A stretch of DNA of 64,000 bases from an uncultured Collinsella sp. (lineage in GTDB: Bacteria > Actinomycetota > Coriobacteriia > Coriobacteriales > Coriobacteriaceae). Positions 41,684-51,067 of the stretch are shown here, one piece after another. Location of the stretch: positions 49,886-113,885 of the forward strand of contig CAAFGE010000018.1 of NCBI GenBank assembly GCA_900762355.1, in the 5' to 3' direction. The translations under genes and the position numbers were made by a program. Under the pieces are notes generated by a model that worked only from the letters and a program-made list of their open reading frames with translations, did not search any database and had not been told where the DNA came from. Each line of letters starts with the position of its first letter. Within the stretch, counting starts at the first letter, position 1.

Positions 41684-42655
41684 GTGAATTCTGAATCCAT
41701 CGCCGTCATCATCCCTTGCTACAACGAAGCGCTCACGATCGGCAAAGTCATCGACGACTTTCACCGCGAGCTTCCGCAGGCGACGGTCTATGTCTATGAC
41801 AACAACTCGTCGGACGATACCTCACGCATTGCCACCGAGCACGGCGCCACAGTCCGCTTTGAGCCCCGTCAGGGAAAGGGCAACGTGTGCCGCCAGATGT
41901 TTCGCGATATCGACGCCGATTGCTACCTGATGGTCGACGGAGACGACACCTACCCCGCCGAGGCGGCCAAGGCCCTCTGCGAGCCCATCCTTAACGGCAC
42001 GGCCGACATGACCGTAGGCGATCGTCTTTCCAACGGCACCTACGCCGAGGAGAACAAGCGTGCCTTCCACGGCTTTGGCAATAATCTGGTCCGCGCCATG
42101 ATCAAGTGGATCTATGGCTACAGCTTCGATGACGTCATGACAGGCTACCGCGCCATGAGCCGCCCGTTCGTTAAAACCTTCCCAGTGCTTTCCGAGGGCT
42201 TTCAGATCGAAACCGAGCTCTCGATCCACGCCGTCGACCACCGCTGGCGCATCAAAGATGTGCCCATCGAGTACCGCGACCGTCCCGAGGGTTCCGAGTC
42301 CAAACTCAACACCGTGAGCGACGGCATTAAAGTCGTTGCGATGATCGGCACGCTGTTCAAGGACTACCGCCCGCTGAAGTTCTTCAGCCTCGTTGCGCTT
42401 CTGTTCGCGGTATTCGGCCTCGCCCTGGGCATGCCCATCGTTGTCGAATATTTCCAGACCGGCCTCGTCCCGCGCTTCCCCACCGCTATGCTCGCCGCCT
42501 CGTTTATGTTCCTGTGCGGCCTGAGCCTTGCGACCGGCTTCATCCTAGATTCTGTAGCAAAGGTCGAAAAAAAGCAGTGGGAGGTCAACGTGTACAGCAA
42601 ATACGCCTACGACGACCAGCCCGGCCACCCTACTTCCATGCCAAGCGAGAGGTAG
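41684..42655 (+). CDS. family 2 glycosyltransferase, DPM1/polyprenyl-phosphate type
   Basis: The 323-residue protein has the GT2 fold with IAVIIPCYNEALTIG, DNNSSDDT and the metal-binding MVDGDDTYP, and then GYRAMSRPFVKTFPVLSEGFQIETEL, typical of dolichol/undecaprenyl-phosphate sugar transferases. Two C-terminal membrane segments (about 240-263 and 273-295) anchor it. Such enzymes make a lipid-linked sugar for wall or polysaccharide decoration. GTG 41684 is preceded by TAAGGAG. It is convergent with the rml end of the polysaccharide operon, with a shared terminator between. Confidence 0.88.
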   Translation: MNSESIAVIIPCYNEALTIGKVIDDFHRELPQATVYVYDNNSSDDTSRIATEHGATVRFEPRQGKGNVCRQMFRDIDADCYLMVDGDDTYPAEAAKALCEPILNGTADMTVGDRLSNGTYAEENKRAFHGFGNNLVRAMIKWIYGYSFDDVMTGYRAMSRPFVKTFPVLSEGFQIETELSIHAVDHRWRIKDVPIEYRDRPEGSESKLNTVSDGIKVVAMIGTLFKDYRPLKFFSLVALLFAVFGLALGMPIVVEYFQTGLVPRFPTAMLAASFMFLCGLSLATGFILDSVAKVEKKQWEVNVYSKYAYDDQPGHPTSMPSER

Positions 42656-42705
42656 ATCTTCCGCAAAATACTATTGGCACCACTGCGCAGATAGCCACCA
42701 ACAAG

Positions 42706-42735
42706 AAAAGCCGCCGTTAAAGAACGGCGGCTTTT
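42706..42735. terminator. bidirectional terminator between convergent transcripts
   Basis: AAAAGCCGCCGTT-aaag-AACGGCGGCTTTT is a perfect stem with A and T tracts on both sides. It lies between the rightward glycosyltransferase (ends 42655) and the leftward rmlCD gene (ends 42758) and marks the 3' end of the polysaccharide operon. Confidence 0.9.
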
Positions 42736-42757
42736 ACTCTCGAAAAGTTAATAGCGG

Positions 42758-44212
42758 CTAGAGCGTCTTGATGTACTCCCCCAGCTCTTCCTCCCAGTCG
42801 GGCATACGGAAGCCGGCAGCCTCGAGCCTGGACAGGTCGAGCGCGGAGTGGACCGGGCGCGGGGCGACGGGACCCTCGGCTCCGGCGTAGTACTCGGCGG
42901 TGCTGACCGGCACGACCCTGTCCCCGTTGCCGTTGGCGGCCTCGAAGACGGCGCGGGCGATATCGGCCCAGGACTTGACGGTGCCGGAGCCGGTGCAGTC
43001 GTAGGTGCCGTAGGGGGCGTGCGTCCCCAGCACGTGGAAGATGGCCTCGGCCATGTCGCGCGTGAAGGTCAGGCGGCCCAGCTGGTCGTCAACGACCGTG
43101 ACCTGCTCGAGCCCGTCCTCGGGGTCGGCGACGCGGTCGGACAGGCCCTTCATCGTCTTGACGAAGTTGCGGCCCTCGCCGATGACCCAGCTGGAGCGCA
43201 TGATGTAGTGGCGCGGGCACCCGGCCACGGCGATGTCGCCGGCGGCCTTGGTCTGGCCGTAGACGGACAGCGGGCTGAGGGGCTCGTCCTCGTCATGCAC
43301 CTCGGCGGTGCCGTCGAAGACGTAGTCGCTGGACACGTGGACGAGGGTGATCCCGTGATCAGAGCATGTGCGGGCGAGGAGGGCGGGGCCGGTCGCGTTG
43401 GCCTTCCAGGCGGTCGCGCGGCCCTCGGCGGTCTCCGCCCTATCCACGGCGGTGTAGGCGCCGCAGTTGATCACGGTGCCGTAGAGCGACCAGTCGTACT
43501 GTGTGTAGGCGTCCGGGTCTGACATATCGAAGGTGTCGATGTCGCAGAAGTCGAAGTCCTTGGCGACGCCGCGCTCCTCCGCCAGCCTGCGCACAGCATG
43601 GCCCAGCTGGCCGTTGCAGCCGGTGACGAGCGTCCTCTTGGGCGCCATTGGGACGACGTCCCTGAGCATCGGGTGGTTGAGGTCGGCCTCGGAGACGGTG
43701 GCCTCATCGAGCGGGATCGGCCACTCGATGGCGAGCTCGGGGTCGGCGAGGTTCACGAAGGTGTAGGTCTTCTTGAGCTCGAGGGACCAGTGGGCGTCCA
43801 CCAGGTAGGTGTAGGCGGTGCCGTCCTCCAGGGCCTGGAAGGAGTTGCCCACGCCGCGCGGGACGTAGATGGCCTTCGACGGGTCGAGCGTGCAGGTGAA
43901 CACCTTGCCGTAGGTGGCGCTGCCCTCGCGCAGGTCGACCCACGCGCCGAAGACCGAGCCGCGGGCCACCGAGATGAACTTGTCCCAGGGCTCGGCGTGG
44001 ATGCCGCGGGTGACGCCGCGGCTGTCGTTGTAGGAGATGTTGTTCTGGACGACCCTGAGGTCGGGGATGCCCAGGGCGGTCATCTTGGCGCGCTGCCAGT
44101 TCTCCTTGAACCAGCCGCGCGAGTCGCCGTGGACGGCGAGGTCGACGACCTTGAGGCCCTCGATGCCGGTCTCGGCGACGGAGAGGTCCTTCTCGAATGC
44201 GATGTCTGCCAT
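42758..44212 (-). CDS. rfbCD: fused dTDP-4-dehydrorhamnose 3,5-epimerase / reductase (RmlC-RmlD)
   Basis: The 484-residue protein carries two successive enzymes of dTDP-L-rhamnose synthesis. Residues 1 to about 185 are the cupin epimerase (VVQNNISYNDSRGVTRGIHAEPWDK with the catalytic His, YVPRGVGNSFQALEDG; quoted in parts). From about 193 the reductase begins with TGCNGQLGHAV, then YVFDGTAEV, SVYGQTKAAGD and MRSSWVIGEGRNF. Base composition is very GC-rich compared with the glycosyltransferase genes upstream. It is the last gene of the leftward operon. Confidence 0.93.
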   Translation of the reverse strand: MADIAFEKDLSVAETGIEGLKVVDLAVHGDSRGWFKENWQRAKMTALGIPDLRVVQNNISYNDSRGVTRGIHAEPWDKFISVARGSVFGAWVDLREGSATYGKVFTCTLDPSKAIYVPRGVGNSFQALEDGTAYTYLVDAHWSLELKKTYTFVNLADPELAIEWPIPLDEATVSEADLNHPMLRDVVPMAPKRTLVTGCNGQLGHAVRRLAEERGVAKDFDFCDIDTFDMSDPDAYTQYDWSLYGTVINCGAYTAVDRAETAEGRATAWKANATGPALLARTCSDHGITLVHVSSDYVFDGTAEVHDEDEPLSPLSVYGQTKAAGDIAVAGCPRHYIMRSSWVIGEGRNFVKTMKGLSDRVADPEDGLEQVTVVDDQLGRLTFTRDMAEAIFHVLGTHAPYGTYDCTGSGTVKSWADIARAVFEAANGNGDRVVPVSTAEYYAGAEGPVAPRPVHSALDLSRLEAAGFRMPDWEEELGEYIKTL

Positions 44213-44224
44213 GTCTCTCCCCTC

Positions 44225-45247
44225 CTACTGGCCCTGCGCACGGTAGCGGGCCTCGGTGGCCTCCTTGGCCGGGCGCCACCAGGACTCGTTGGCGACGTAC
44301 CAGTCGATGGTCTGCTTGAGCCCCCCGGCGAAGTCGGTGTGCGCCGGCCTCCAGCCGAGCTCGCGCTGGAGCTTGGTCGAGTCGATGGCGTAGCGGCGGT
44401 CGTGGCCGGGGCGGTCGGCGACCCAGTCGAAGTCCTCGGGGTCGCGGCCCATGGCCTCGAGGATCATGCGCAGCACGGTGATGTTGTTCTTCTCCCCGTC
44501 GGCGCCGATGAGGTAGGTCTCCCCCATGCGGCCGCGGGTCAGGATGTCCCAGACCGCCGAGGAGTGGTCCTCGGTGTGGATCCAGTCGCGCACGTTCTCG
44601 CCGCGGCCGTAGAGCTTGGGGCGCACGCCGTCGACGATGTTGGTGATCTGCCTGGGGATGAACTTCTCCACGTGCTGGTAGGGGCCGTAGTTGTTGGAGC
44701 AGTTGGAGATCGTGGTGCGAAGGCCGTAGGTGCGTGTCCAGGCGCGGACCAGCATGTCGGAGCTCGCCTTGGTCGAGCTGTAGGGGCTCGAGGGCTTATA
44801 CGGCGTCTCCTCGGTGAACTTCGCCGGATCGTCGAGCTCCAGGTCGCCGTAGACCTCGTCGGTGGAGACGTGGTGGTAGCGGATTCCGTATTTCCGGACG
44901 GCCTCCAGCAGGCGGAAGGTGCCCTCCACGTTGGTGCGCAGGAAGGGCCCCGGGTCCGCGATGGAGTTGTCGTTATGGCTCTCGGCGGCATAGTGCACGA
45001 TGGCGTCGTGGCCCGGGACGATGCGGTCGAGCAAAGCGGCGTCGCAGATGTCGCCTACGACGAGCTCCACGCGGTCGGAGGGCAGCCCGGCGATGTTCTC
45101 GGGGTTGCCGGCGTAGGTCAGCTTGTCCAGGACGGTGACGTGCACCCCGGGGTGGTTGTCGACCACGTAGTGCACGAAGTTGCTGCCGATGAAGCCGCAG
45201 CCACCCGTGACGATGATGTTCTTGGGCTCGAAGAGCTCTTCAGACAT
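44225..45247 (-). CDS. rfbB: dTDP-glucose 4,6-dehydratase
   Basis: Second step of dTDP-L-rhamnose synthesis. ATG 45247 (GGGAGA 8 nt upstream) gives 340 residues. NAD-binding IIVTGGCGFIGSNFVHYVV, the catalytic STDEVYGDLE, PYSSTKASSDMLVRAW with the YxxxK (here SPYSSTKAS, with Tyr and Lys in place) and NNYGPYQHVEKFIPR are all present. An ATG 15 nt earlier is possible. It lies between rfbA and rfbCD. Confidence 0.95.
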   Translation of the reverse strand: MSEELFEPKNIIVTGGCGFIGSNFVHYVVDNHPGVHVTVLDKLTYAGNPENIAGLPSDRVELVVGDICDAALLDRIVPGHDAIVHYAAESHNDNSIADPGPFLRTNVEGTFRLLEAVRKYGIRYHHVSTDEVYGDLELDDPAKFTEETPYKPSSPYSSTKASSDMLVRAWTRTYGLRTTISNCSNNYGPYQHVEKFIPRQITNIVDGVRPKLYGRGENVRDWIHTEDHSSAVWDILTRGRMGETYLIGADGEKNNITVLRMILEAMGRDPEDFDWVADRPGHDRRYAIDSTKLQRELGWRPAHTDFAGGLKQTIDWYVANESWWRPAKEATEARYRAQGQ

Positions 45248-45271
45248 GTTTCTATCTCCCATTGAATCGGA

Positions 45272-46171
45272 TTAGTACTCGCGCGGGCTGTTGACGATCT
45301 CGCCGGCGGCGACCTTCTTGAGGTGCTGCCCGTAGACCGACTTGCCGTAGGCCTCAGCGGCCTCCTTGAGCCCCTCGGTGGTGATCCAGCCGTTCTCCCA
45401 GGCGATCTCCTCGGGGACGGACACGGGCAGGTCCTGGGAGTGCTCCACGGCGCGGACGAACTCAGCGGCCTCGTGGAGGCTCTCCATGGTGCCGGTGTCC
45501 AGCCACGCGTAGCCGCGGCCGAGCGTCACCACGGACAGCGTCCCCTCCTCCAGGTACATCTGGTTGAGCGTGGTGATCTCCAGCTCGCCGCGGGCCGAGG
45601 GCTCGACCCCGTGGGCCTTGGCGGCCACGTCGCCCGGGTAGAAGTACAGGCCGGTGACGGCGTAGGAGCTCTTGGGGGTCTCGGGCTTCTCCTCGATGGA
45701 GACGGCCCTCCCCTGCGCATCGAACTCCACGACGCCGAAGCGCTCGGGGTCGTCCACGTGGTAGCCGAAGACCGTGGCGCGGCCCGACTCGGCGTTCTGG
45801 ACGGCGCGCGTCAGGTGGCGGCTGAGGCCGTTGCCGTAGAAGATGTTGTCGCCGAGCACGAGTGCGCACGGCTCGCCGTCGATGAACTCCTCGCCGATGG
45901 TGAAGGCCTGTGCCAGGCCGTCGGGGCTCGGCTGCTCGGCGTAGGACAGGTTCACGCCGTAGCGCGAGCCGTCCCCGAGCAGGCGCTCGAAGTTGGGCAG
46001 GTCGGTCGGCGTGGAGATGACCAGGATGTCCCGGATGCCCGCCAGCATGAGGGTGGACAGCGGGTAGTAGATCATGGGCTTGTCGTAGACCGGCAGCAGC
46101 TGCTTGGAGGTCACGAGCGTGAGCGGGTACAGGCGGGTGCCGGACCCGCCGGCGAGGATGATGCCTTTCAT
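45272..46171 (-). CDS. rfbA: glucose-1-phosphate thymidylyltransferase
   Basis: First step of dTDP-L-rhamnose synthesis. The 299-residue sequence shows the nucleotidyltransferase motif GIILAGGSGTRLYPLT, KPMIYYPLSTLMLAGI, ALVLGDNIFYG, VEFDAQGRAVSIEEKPETPKS (in parts) and WLDTGTMESL. With rfbB and rfbCD it makes a complete route from glucose 1-phosphate and dTTP to dTDP-L-rhamnose. Confidence 0.96.
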   Translation of the reverse strand: MKGIILAGGSGTRLYPLTLVTSKQLLPVYDKPMIYYPLSTLMLAGIRDILVISTPTDLPNFERLLGDGSRYGVNLSYAEQPSPDGLAQAFTIGEEFIDGEPCALVLGDNIFYGNGLSRHLTRAVQNAESGRATVFGYHVDDPERFGVVEFDAQGRAVSIEEKPETPKSSYAVTGLYFYPGDVAAKAHGVEPSARGELEITTLNQMYLEEGTLSVVTLGRGYAWLDTGTMESLHEAAEFVRAVEHSQDLPVSVPEEIAWENGWITTEGLKEAAEAYGKSVYGQHLKKVAAGEIVNSPREY

Positions 46172-46202
46172 ATCCTAATCCAATCTAGTTGAATGACATT
46201 TA

Positions 46203-47612
46203 CTAATGCTTAAGCCTGCTCAAACGCGAGGCAACGTTTTTCAATTCAGAATGATTAAGTAAAAGATAGCCAATATAAACTATCGAATACAGGAGTGCCG
46301 CCACTCCACCGGGCATGAGCTCGGTAAATAAGACGAAGGCAACTGTAAGCAAAATCTCCTGAAACGGCCTGGACGAACCCGGAGCACTTAACCTTTCATT
46401 TAAATATAGTTCGGACCACAGCGACCTTCCGATAATGCAGATTACAGCGCCACACAGGACAGCATCGAGTGAATCGAGAGCGAGAACACCGAATACCGAA
46501 AAGACGGTGCTGCAAATAACGGCAACGATATTCAACTTCAGGAGCAGCTGTTCTTTACGAAGAACCTTGAAATAGGTAGTACAGCAAAGGCTCATCTTTG
46601 TATTAAAGACGCATATCGGGAGTAAAAGCGCAAAATATCTAAGGCTTTCGGAATATTGAGGAAGCCACGCCCCCAAAATCCAAACCATAGGGAAATAGAG
46701 CAAAAAGATTGCAGGGAATATGAGCTCGATAGCATTTCTTATGCCAATGTAAAAACGAACCCTCTCCTCATCAGAACCTGTCCTAAGAGCAGGAAATAAG
46801 ACCATGCTCGCCTGCGAAACGAAAGTGATAAAGAAATTGACCAGCGAGAGGGAGAAAGAAATTTTCGCAAAGGCGACGATTCCCCAAAAATGATCGATAA
46901 GAAACCTAGAAACGCCGAGAATCAACGTGTCGGCAATGTTAGCAATCATCAGCTTTACGCCGACGACGATACTGTGAATACCGTCCTTAAGCGCGTTGCA
47001 AAAAGACATCGATTTAGCTCGAAGGATATCCCTACCCATCCAAGAGCAATAAATGAGCGCGATGATCTTCGAAACGAGATACGCGTAGACATAGGGGTGG
47101 TAGTCCGAAACCTTTAGTCCAATTAGAACAAGAAGCGGGGCCAGAAACACCAGCCTGTCCAGCATAGTGGAAAACGAGAACAGCTTAGTCTCGTTCATTG
47201 CCTGGAAAACAAAGCCAAGATAGCTTGTCAGATTGTAGACGACGGTGTAAAGCGCGAAAGACGCGATAACAAAGACTCGATTTGCATCATCGACGAGAGG
47301 CATCGAAACAAGGGTGATGACAAGGCAGATAAGCGCCTGGAAACAAGCGCCTAAAATATATTGAGACTTGATCGAGCTCTTATCGATTTCCTCACGAGAG
47401 AGACCGCCGTTGATCAGGTAGACACCATCGTTCAGGCCAAGGTGGAAAAAGCCAGAATAGGTCGTATAGAACATGAACAGCTGCCAATAACCATAATCGG
47501 CAACGCCGACGATTTTCGGCACGAGCAGCGACATGACGACACTGACCGATAGAGAAATAAACTGTGCAGCAAACGCAATCATAGTGTTGCGTGCAATAGA
47601 CGAATAATTCAT
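46203..47612 (-). CDS. wzx: polysaccharide flippase (Wzx-like, MOP superfamily)
   Basis: The 469-residue protein has 12 or so hydrophobic segments over its whole length and an N-terminus (SSIARNTMIAFAAQFISLSVSVVMSLLVPKIVG) typical of oligosaccharide-lipid flippases. It would move undecaprenyl-diphosphate-linked repeat units across the membrane. The DNA is clearly AT-richer than rfbA next to it. Family assignment is by hydropathy and N-terminal pattern; substrate unknown. Confidence 0.85.
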   Translation of the reverse strand: MNYSSIARNTMIAFAAQFISLSVSVVMSLLVPKIVGVADYGYWQLFMFYTTYSGFFHLGLNDGVYLINGGLSREEIDKSSIKSQYILGACFQALICLVITLVSMPLVDDANRVFVIASFALYTVVYNLTSYLGFVFQAMNETKLFSFSTMLDRLVFLAPLLVLIGLKVSDYHPYVYAYLVSKIIALIYCSWMGRDILRAKSMSFCNALKDGIHSIVVGVKLMIANIADTLILGVSRFLIDHFWGIVAFAKISFSLSLVNFFITFVSQASMVLFPALRTGSDEERVRFYIGIRNAIELIFPAIFLLYFPMVWILGAWLPQYSESLRYFALLLPICVFNTKMSLCCTTYFKVLRKEQLLLKLNIVAVICSTVFSVFGVLALDSLDAVLCGAVICIIGRSLWSELYLNERLSAPGSSRPFQEILLTVAFVLFTELMPGGVAALLYSIVYIGYLLLNHSELKNVASRLSRLKH

Positions 47613-47645
47613 TTGACCTCGTTTGATTAAACTATCAACCTTGAT

Positions 47646-48878
47646 TTATTCAGAAATCAAAATAGGGCCTGCCTCACACAAATTTGAATGCCGAGCACTC
47701 GCTCTGCCCAGGGCGAGTCCACAGGTAGCAAACAAGATGACCGTTGGCACCCACCAACCAAGCTCGCAGTAAAACATGAACTCCGCACAGCATATACAGG
47801 AAACGGAAAAAAGCACTTGATCAAGTTCACAATCTGACTTGAACGAACTGATGCCAGCGGAAATCAGCAAGGATGCAAAACCACAAATTCCAAGAAAACC
47901 ATATTCATACAGCATTGCAAGGAAACCGTTGTCTACCGTTGAAAAACCACTGATTTCAACTGTGGTGTCCAACATGGTTATGCGACTACTGCCATAACCA
48001 TTTCCAGTAAGCCAAAACAGCGGTCTGCTTAGGAAGCTATGAATAATGTAGGAAATCGCTCCAGAGCGCTGGCTATATGACACATCAGTTTCAAGTTCAC
48101 CAAATCGTGAACCAACAAAGTTAAACAGCCCAGACTTGTAAAGCATGAAAACGAGCAGCAATACAGCTGGGGTTAAAAGGGCAATTAAATTCCATTTAGA
48201 ATACTCAGGATTCTTTAGGCGAAAAACCAGGTACACCAATGCTAACGCCGTGAGAATGATCCAAGCGCTACGGCTCTTCGTCAGAAGCAGAGCGACCAAA
48301 AGAATCACAGAGTATAAGAGACGTTTCATTTTGCTCGTCTCCAATTTAAAGTTAATTACCACCGCAATAACTATTATTTGACCAAATACGATTGCATGTC
48401 CGAAAAAACTACGCAGTCGATACAGGGATGGATTATCAATCGTTATAGTTTCCAGAAAAGAAAAAGAACCATTTGTAACTAATCGTTGACCTAAAACAAT
48501 TTCAAGGACAAAGCTAAATAGGCAGGCGAACACGGTTATATTGCGAAGCATGAGCAATGCAGCCCCAACCCAGCCATCGTTCTTTTCTTTACCGTAAATA
48601 AAACCAAGAAGAATACAGAAGAAGTACGAGCAGACCGTAAGGAGGGATTCATCCATGCTTCGGGACGCAAACGCAATGGCAGAAAAGAAAATTATCGCGC
48701 CCGACACGGCAACAGGAATGGCGTTATCTAAAAGAACTTTATAAAGACGCCCGGAAAGAACTTCTTTGAAAACGAGCAATCCTAGAACTATAAAAAATAA
48801 CCCTTTAACAGGAGAAATAACGCTTAGGATTGCGGCGAAAATCAAAATAGTGAATTCGTTAGTTAAGAGCTCAAGCAT
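47646..48878 (-). CDS. wzy: polysaccharide polymerase (Wzy-like / O-antigen ligase family)
   Basis: The 410-residue membrane protein has about ten to twelve hydrophobic segments and a large extracytoplasmic loop with GSRFGELETDVSYSQRSG and TGNGYGSSRI, resembling the Wzy_C/O-antigen-ligase loop. In a locus with Wzx and an initiating transferase it most likely polymerises repeat units. AT-rich codon use. Polymerase rather than ligase is inferred from context. Confidence 0.8.
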   Translation of the reverse strand: MLELLTNEFTILIFAAILSVISPVKGLFFIVLGLLVFKEVLSGRLYKVLLDNAIPVAVSGAIIFFSAIAFASRSMDESLLTVCSYFFCILLGFIYGKEKNDGWVGAALLMLRNITVFACLFSFVLEIVLGQRLVTNGSFSFLETITIDNPSLYRLRSFFGHAIVFGQIIVIAVVINFKLETSKMKRLLYSVILLVALLLTKSRSAWIILTALALVYLVFRLKNPEYSKWNLIALLTPAVLLLVFMLYKSGLFNFVGSRFGELETDVSYSQRSGAISYIIHSFLSRPLFWLTGNGYGSSRITMLDTTVEISGFSTVDNGFLAMLYEYGFLGICGFASLLISAGISSFKSDCELDQVLFSVSCICCAEFMFYCELGWWVPTVILFATCGLALGRASARHSNLCEAGPILISE

Positions 48879-48887
48879 TCTAAACGC

Positions 48888-49832
48888 CTACTTACTGTCA
48901 CCGGAACTGATTAAGGCCTTTAAATCACCAAGCAGGGAACAATTTGACAGTTCATACTCACGATATTTTAAAATGATGCCTAGATCGCCAATTCTTAGAC
49001 CGCCTTCAAGCAAGTGCATGCGGGCATCCAAAACAGAACGGTAATGTTCTATATGCGCAGAAGAACCACGATAATCACCAGGATTGCTACTGCAGTATTC
49101 TTCTAAAGCATTAGAAAACCTCAGACACATCTCTATCTCACCAATACGAGATCTTTTATCAAGGTAACGCATCTCGGTTGCATTAGAGTCATGTCTACGG
49201 AATCGAATCAAGGGCCGATTCAAGAGCCTGAGGGTTCCCTTCAACAAAGAGAATCGCCACAGCATTCCGTCATGCGCAAAATCATCCTGCCAATATGGCA
49301 AGATTTCTCTAATAAAGTTCGATTTAACAGCATATGAGCATCCAGGTCGACGTACTGCCATAAACTTTTCGTCAAAAGACGGAGCATCCAAATCATCAAC
49401 AGATTTGGCATTGTCAACTGCACCATATACTGTTACTTTTTTACCGCCATCTTCATAAAACGGCTCGACGGCACAGCATAGGACGTCAATCGAAGGATCC
49501 TTCTGGAGAATCGAGGACATCACGGCGATTTTATCCGAATCCCAGATATCGTCCTGATCACACGGAAATACGATACAGTCGTTTTTAGACGCAAGGTCGA
49601 GAAGCGCCTTGAAACTTTTGCGCCAGCCGAAATTCGAACAGTTTCTACTGAGGGTCCAATTACTGAGACTGTATTTCTCGATGTATCTGCAAATAAGATC
49701 GAACGAGCCATCCGTCGAGCAATCATCCGCGATTAGTACTCGGTCCGGAGACACGGCCTGAAGCCTCAAGCTGTCTAGCTGCTCAGTAAGATATCGCATG
49801 CCGTTGTAAACTGACATCACAACCGTAACCAT
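48888..49832 (-). CDS. family 2 glycosyltransferase (rhamnosyltransferase-like)
   Basis: The 314-residue GT2 enzyme opens with VTVVMSVYNGMRYLTEQLDSL and has ADDCSTDGSFDL and the metal-binding FPCDQDDIWD. The early part resembles bacterial alpha-L-rhamnosyltransferases, and dTDP-rhamnose is made by the same operon. The exact donor and acceptor cannot be read from sequence. No membrane segment was seen. Low-GC DNA. Confidence 0.85.
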   Translation of the reverse strand: MVTVVMSVYNGMRYLTEQLDSLRLQAVSPDRVLIADDCSTDGSFDLICRYIEKYSLSNWTLSRNCSNFGWRKSFKALLDLASKNDCIVFPCDQDDIWDSDKIAVMSSILQKDPSIDVLCCAVEPFYEDGGKKVTVYGAVDNAKSVDDLDAPSFDEKFMAVRRPGCSYAVKSNFIREILPYWQDDFAHDGMLWRFSLLKGTLRLLNRPLIRFRRHDSNATEMRYLDKRSRIGEIEMCLRFSNALEEYCSSNPGDYRGSSAHIEHYRSVLDARMHLLEGGLRIGDLGIILKYREYELSNCSLLGDLKALISSGDSK

Positions 49833-49849
49833 TAAAAACCTTCGTCCAA

Positions 49850-51067
49850 TTAATGCTCAGCGATTAGCTGATCGTAGATACTGATAAGACGTTCAACATA
49901 CGCGGTCTTTTCGAGGCAGCTGAAGTCCGCTTTCTCTACCGCCTCCCTGTAACGCGAGTAAACATCGGGATCGAGCATATTGACCATTGCGGCGGATAGC
50001 GACTCTGCATTGCCCGCGCTGAAGACCTCGCCGAGACCTTTCGACCCCACAAAGGAGGCAGCGTCGCCGACATCAGAGACGACGCACGGCAGACCGGCAG
50101 CGATCATAGCCTCATAGGCGACGAGCCCGAACGTCTCTCGCCAAACAGAAGGCATGACGATAGCGCGAGATTGTTTCATGACGGAAAGCACCTTGTCATG
50201 GGGTAGCGCACCCATGAATTTGATATCCGGATAGCTGTCCGACAGCCTCTTCAATTCGGTACCGTCTCCGATGACGATAGCGTCCACACCGGCCTTGCTG
50301 GCGGCTTCGCAAAATAAATCGCAGCCCTTTTCGGGGCTCAGGCGACCAACGAATAGATAAGCCGCGCAATCTGCATCTAATCCATGCTGGAATTTGTTCG
50401 CATCGACGTAATTCAAGCAGTCAAATCGCTCGGCTTCCCATGTTAGATTGGGCTCAATCAAGTGACGACTGGAATCTGAAACGAAAGCAACCGCCGGATG
50501 CAGAGTCCTCAAAACATGGCCCTGCACGGAAAAACGAACAGACCGATACAGTTTTTGGAGATATGAGCGCTTGTCACAGTTATGCAGCAGGCACTTTGGG
50601 GAACCGGGGGCGATTCCGCAGTTGCAGTGATTCACATAGTCGTAGAGCCCACCGTTAGAACAAACGAGAAAGTACTCATGGGCTGTGATCAGGCACTTGA
50701 ACCCCCGTCGCCCTATGGCCCTGAATATCGAGGGAGAAAGGGAGTGCGTCCAAGAGTGAACGTGGACGACTGTCGTATTCGGATCGAGCTGCTTCAGCAG
50801 ATCATCCAGCGCCGTTTCAGAGCGCCTGTTCCAGATGCCTTGGACAGCGCCGGAGACGCCCCCGTTCAGGACGTCGTCCTGCCCGCAATTGACACAAACA
50901 ACACCCGATTCGATTAAGGAGGGATCGGGGTCACCCAACGCTGAAAAGAAATAGCTGTTGACACCTATCCTCGCCAGAGCCGCTGCTGTTTCGATTGCGA
51001 TTTTTGAAGCTCCGCCCCCGATATGGGGACGGTCGCAAATCGTTATCACTGTGGTGAAGTTACTCAT
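49850..51067 (-). CDS. family 4 glycosyltransferase
   Basis: ATG 51067 overlaps the stop of the upstream gene by 8 nt, so translation is probably coupled; an earlier ATG (51097) would overlap more. The 405-residue protein has a GT-B fold with an N-terminal GGGASKIAIETAAAL, and the C-terminal nucleotide-sugar site is recognisable as YLFVGRLSPEKGCDLFCEAA and VMPSVWRETFGLVAYEAMIAG-like (AYEAMIAAGLPCVVSDVG). A Cys-rich stretch near residues 145-175 (FLVCSNGG to CLLHNCDKRS) is notable and occurs in a subset of these enzymes. Confidence 0.85.
   Translation of the reverse strand: MSNFTTVITICDRPHIGGGASKIAIETAAALARIGVNSYFFSALGDPDPSLIESGVVCVNCGQDDVLNGGVSGAVQGIWNRRSETALDDLLKQLDPNTTVVHVHSWTHSLSPSIFRAIGRRGFKCLITAHEYFLVCSNGGLYDYVNHCNCGIAPGSPKCLLHNCDKRSYLQKLYRSVRFSVQGHVLRTLHPAVAFVSDSSRHLIEPNLTWEAERFDCLNYVDANKFQHGLDADCAAYLFVGRLSPEKGCDLFCEAASKAGVDAIVIGDGTELKRLSDSYPDIKFMGALPHDKVLSVMKQSRAIVMPSVWRETFGLVAYEAMIAAGLPCVVSDVGDAASFVGSKGLGEVFSAGNAESLSAAMVNMLDPDVYSRYREAVEKADFSCLEKTAYVERLISIYDQLIAEH

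Noticed and set aside
43598..45265. 555-codon open frame on the plus strand opposite rfbCD and rfbB
   Set aside because: Shadow frame in extremely GC-rich DNA; the minus-strand products are unmistakable and the antisense translation has no recognisable domain.
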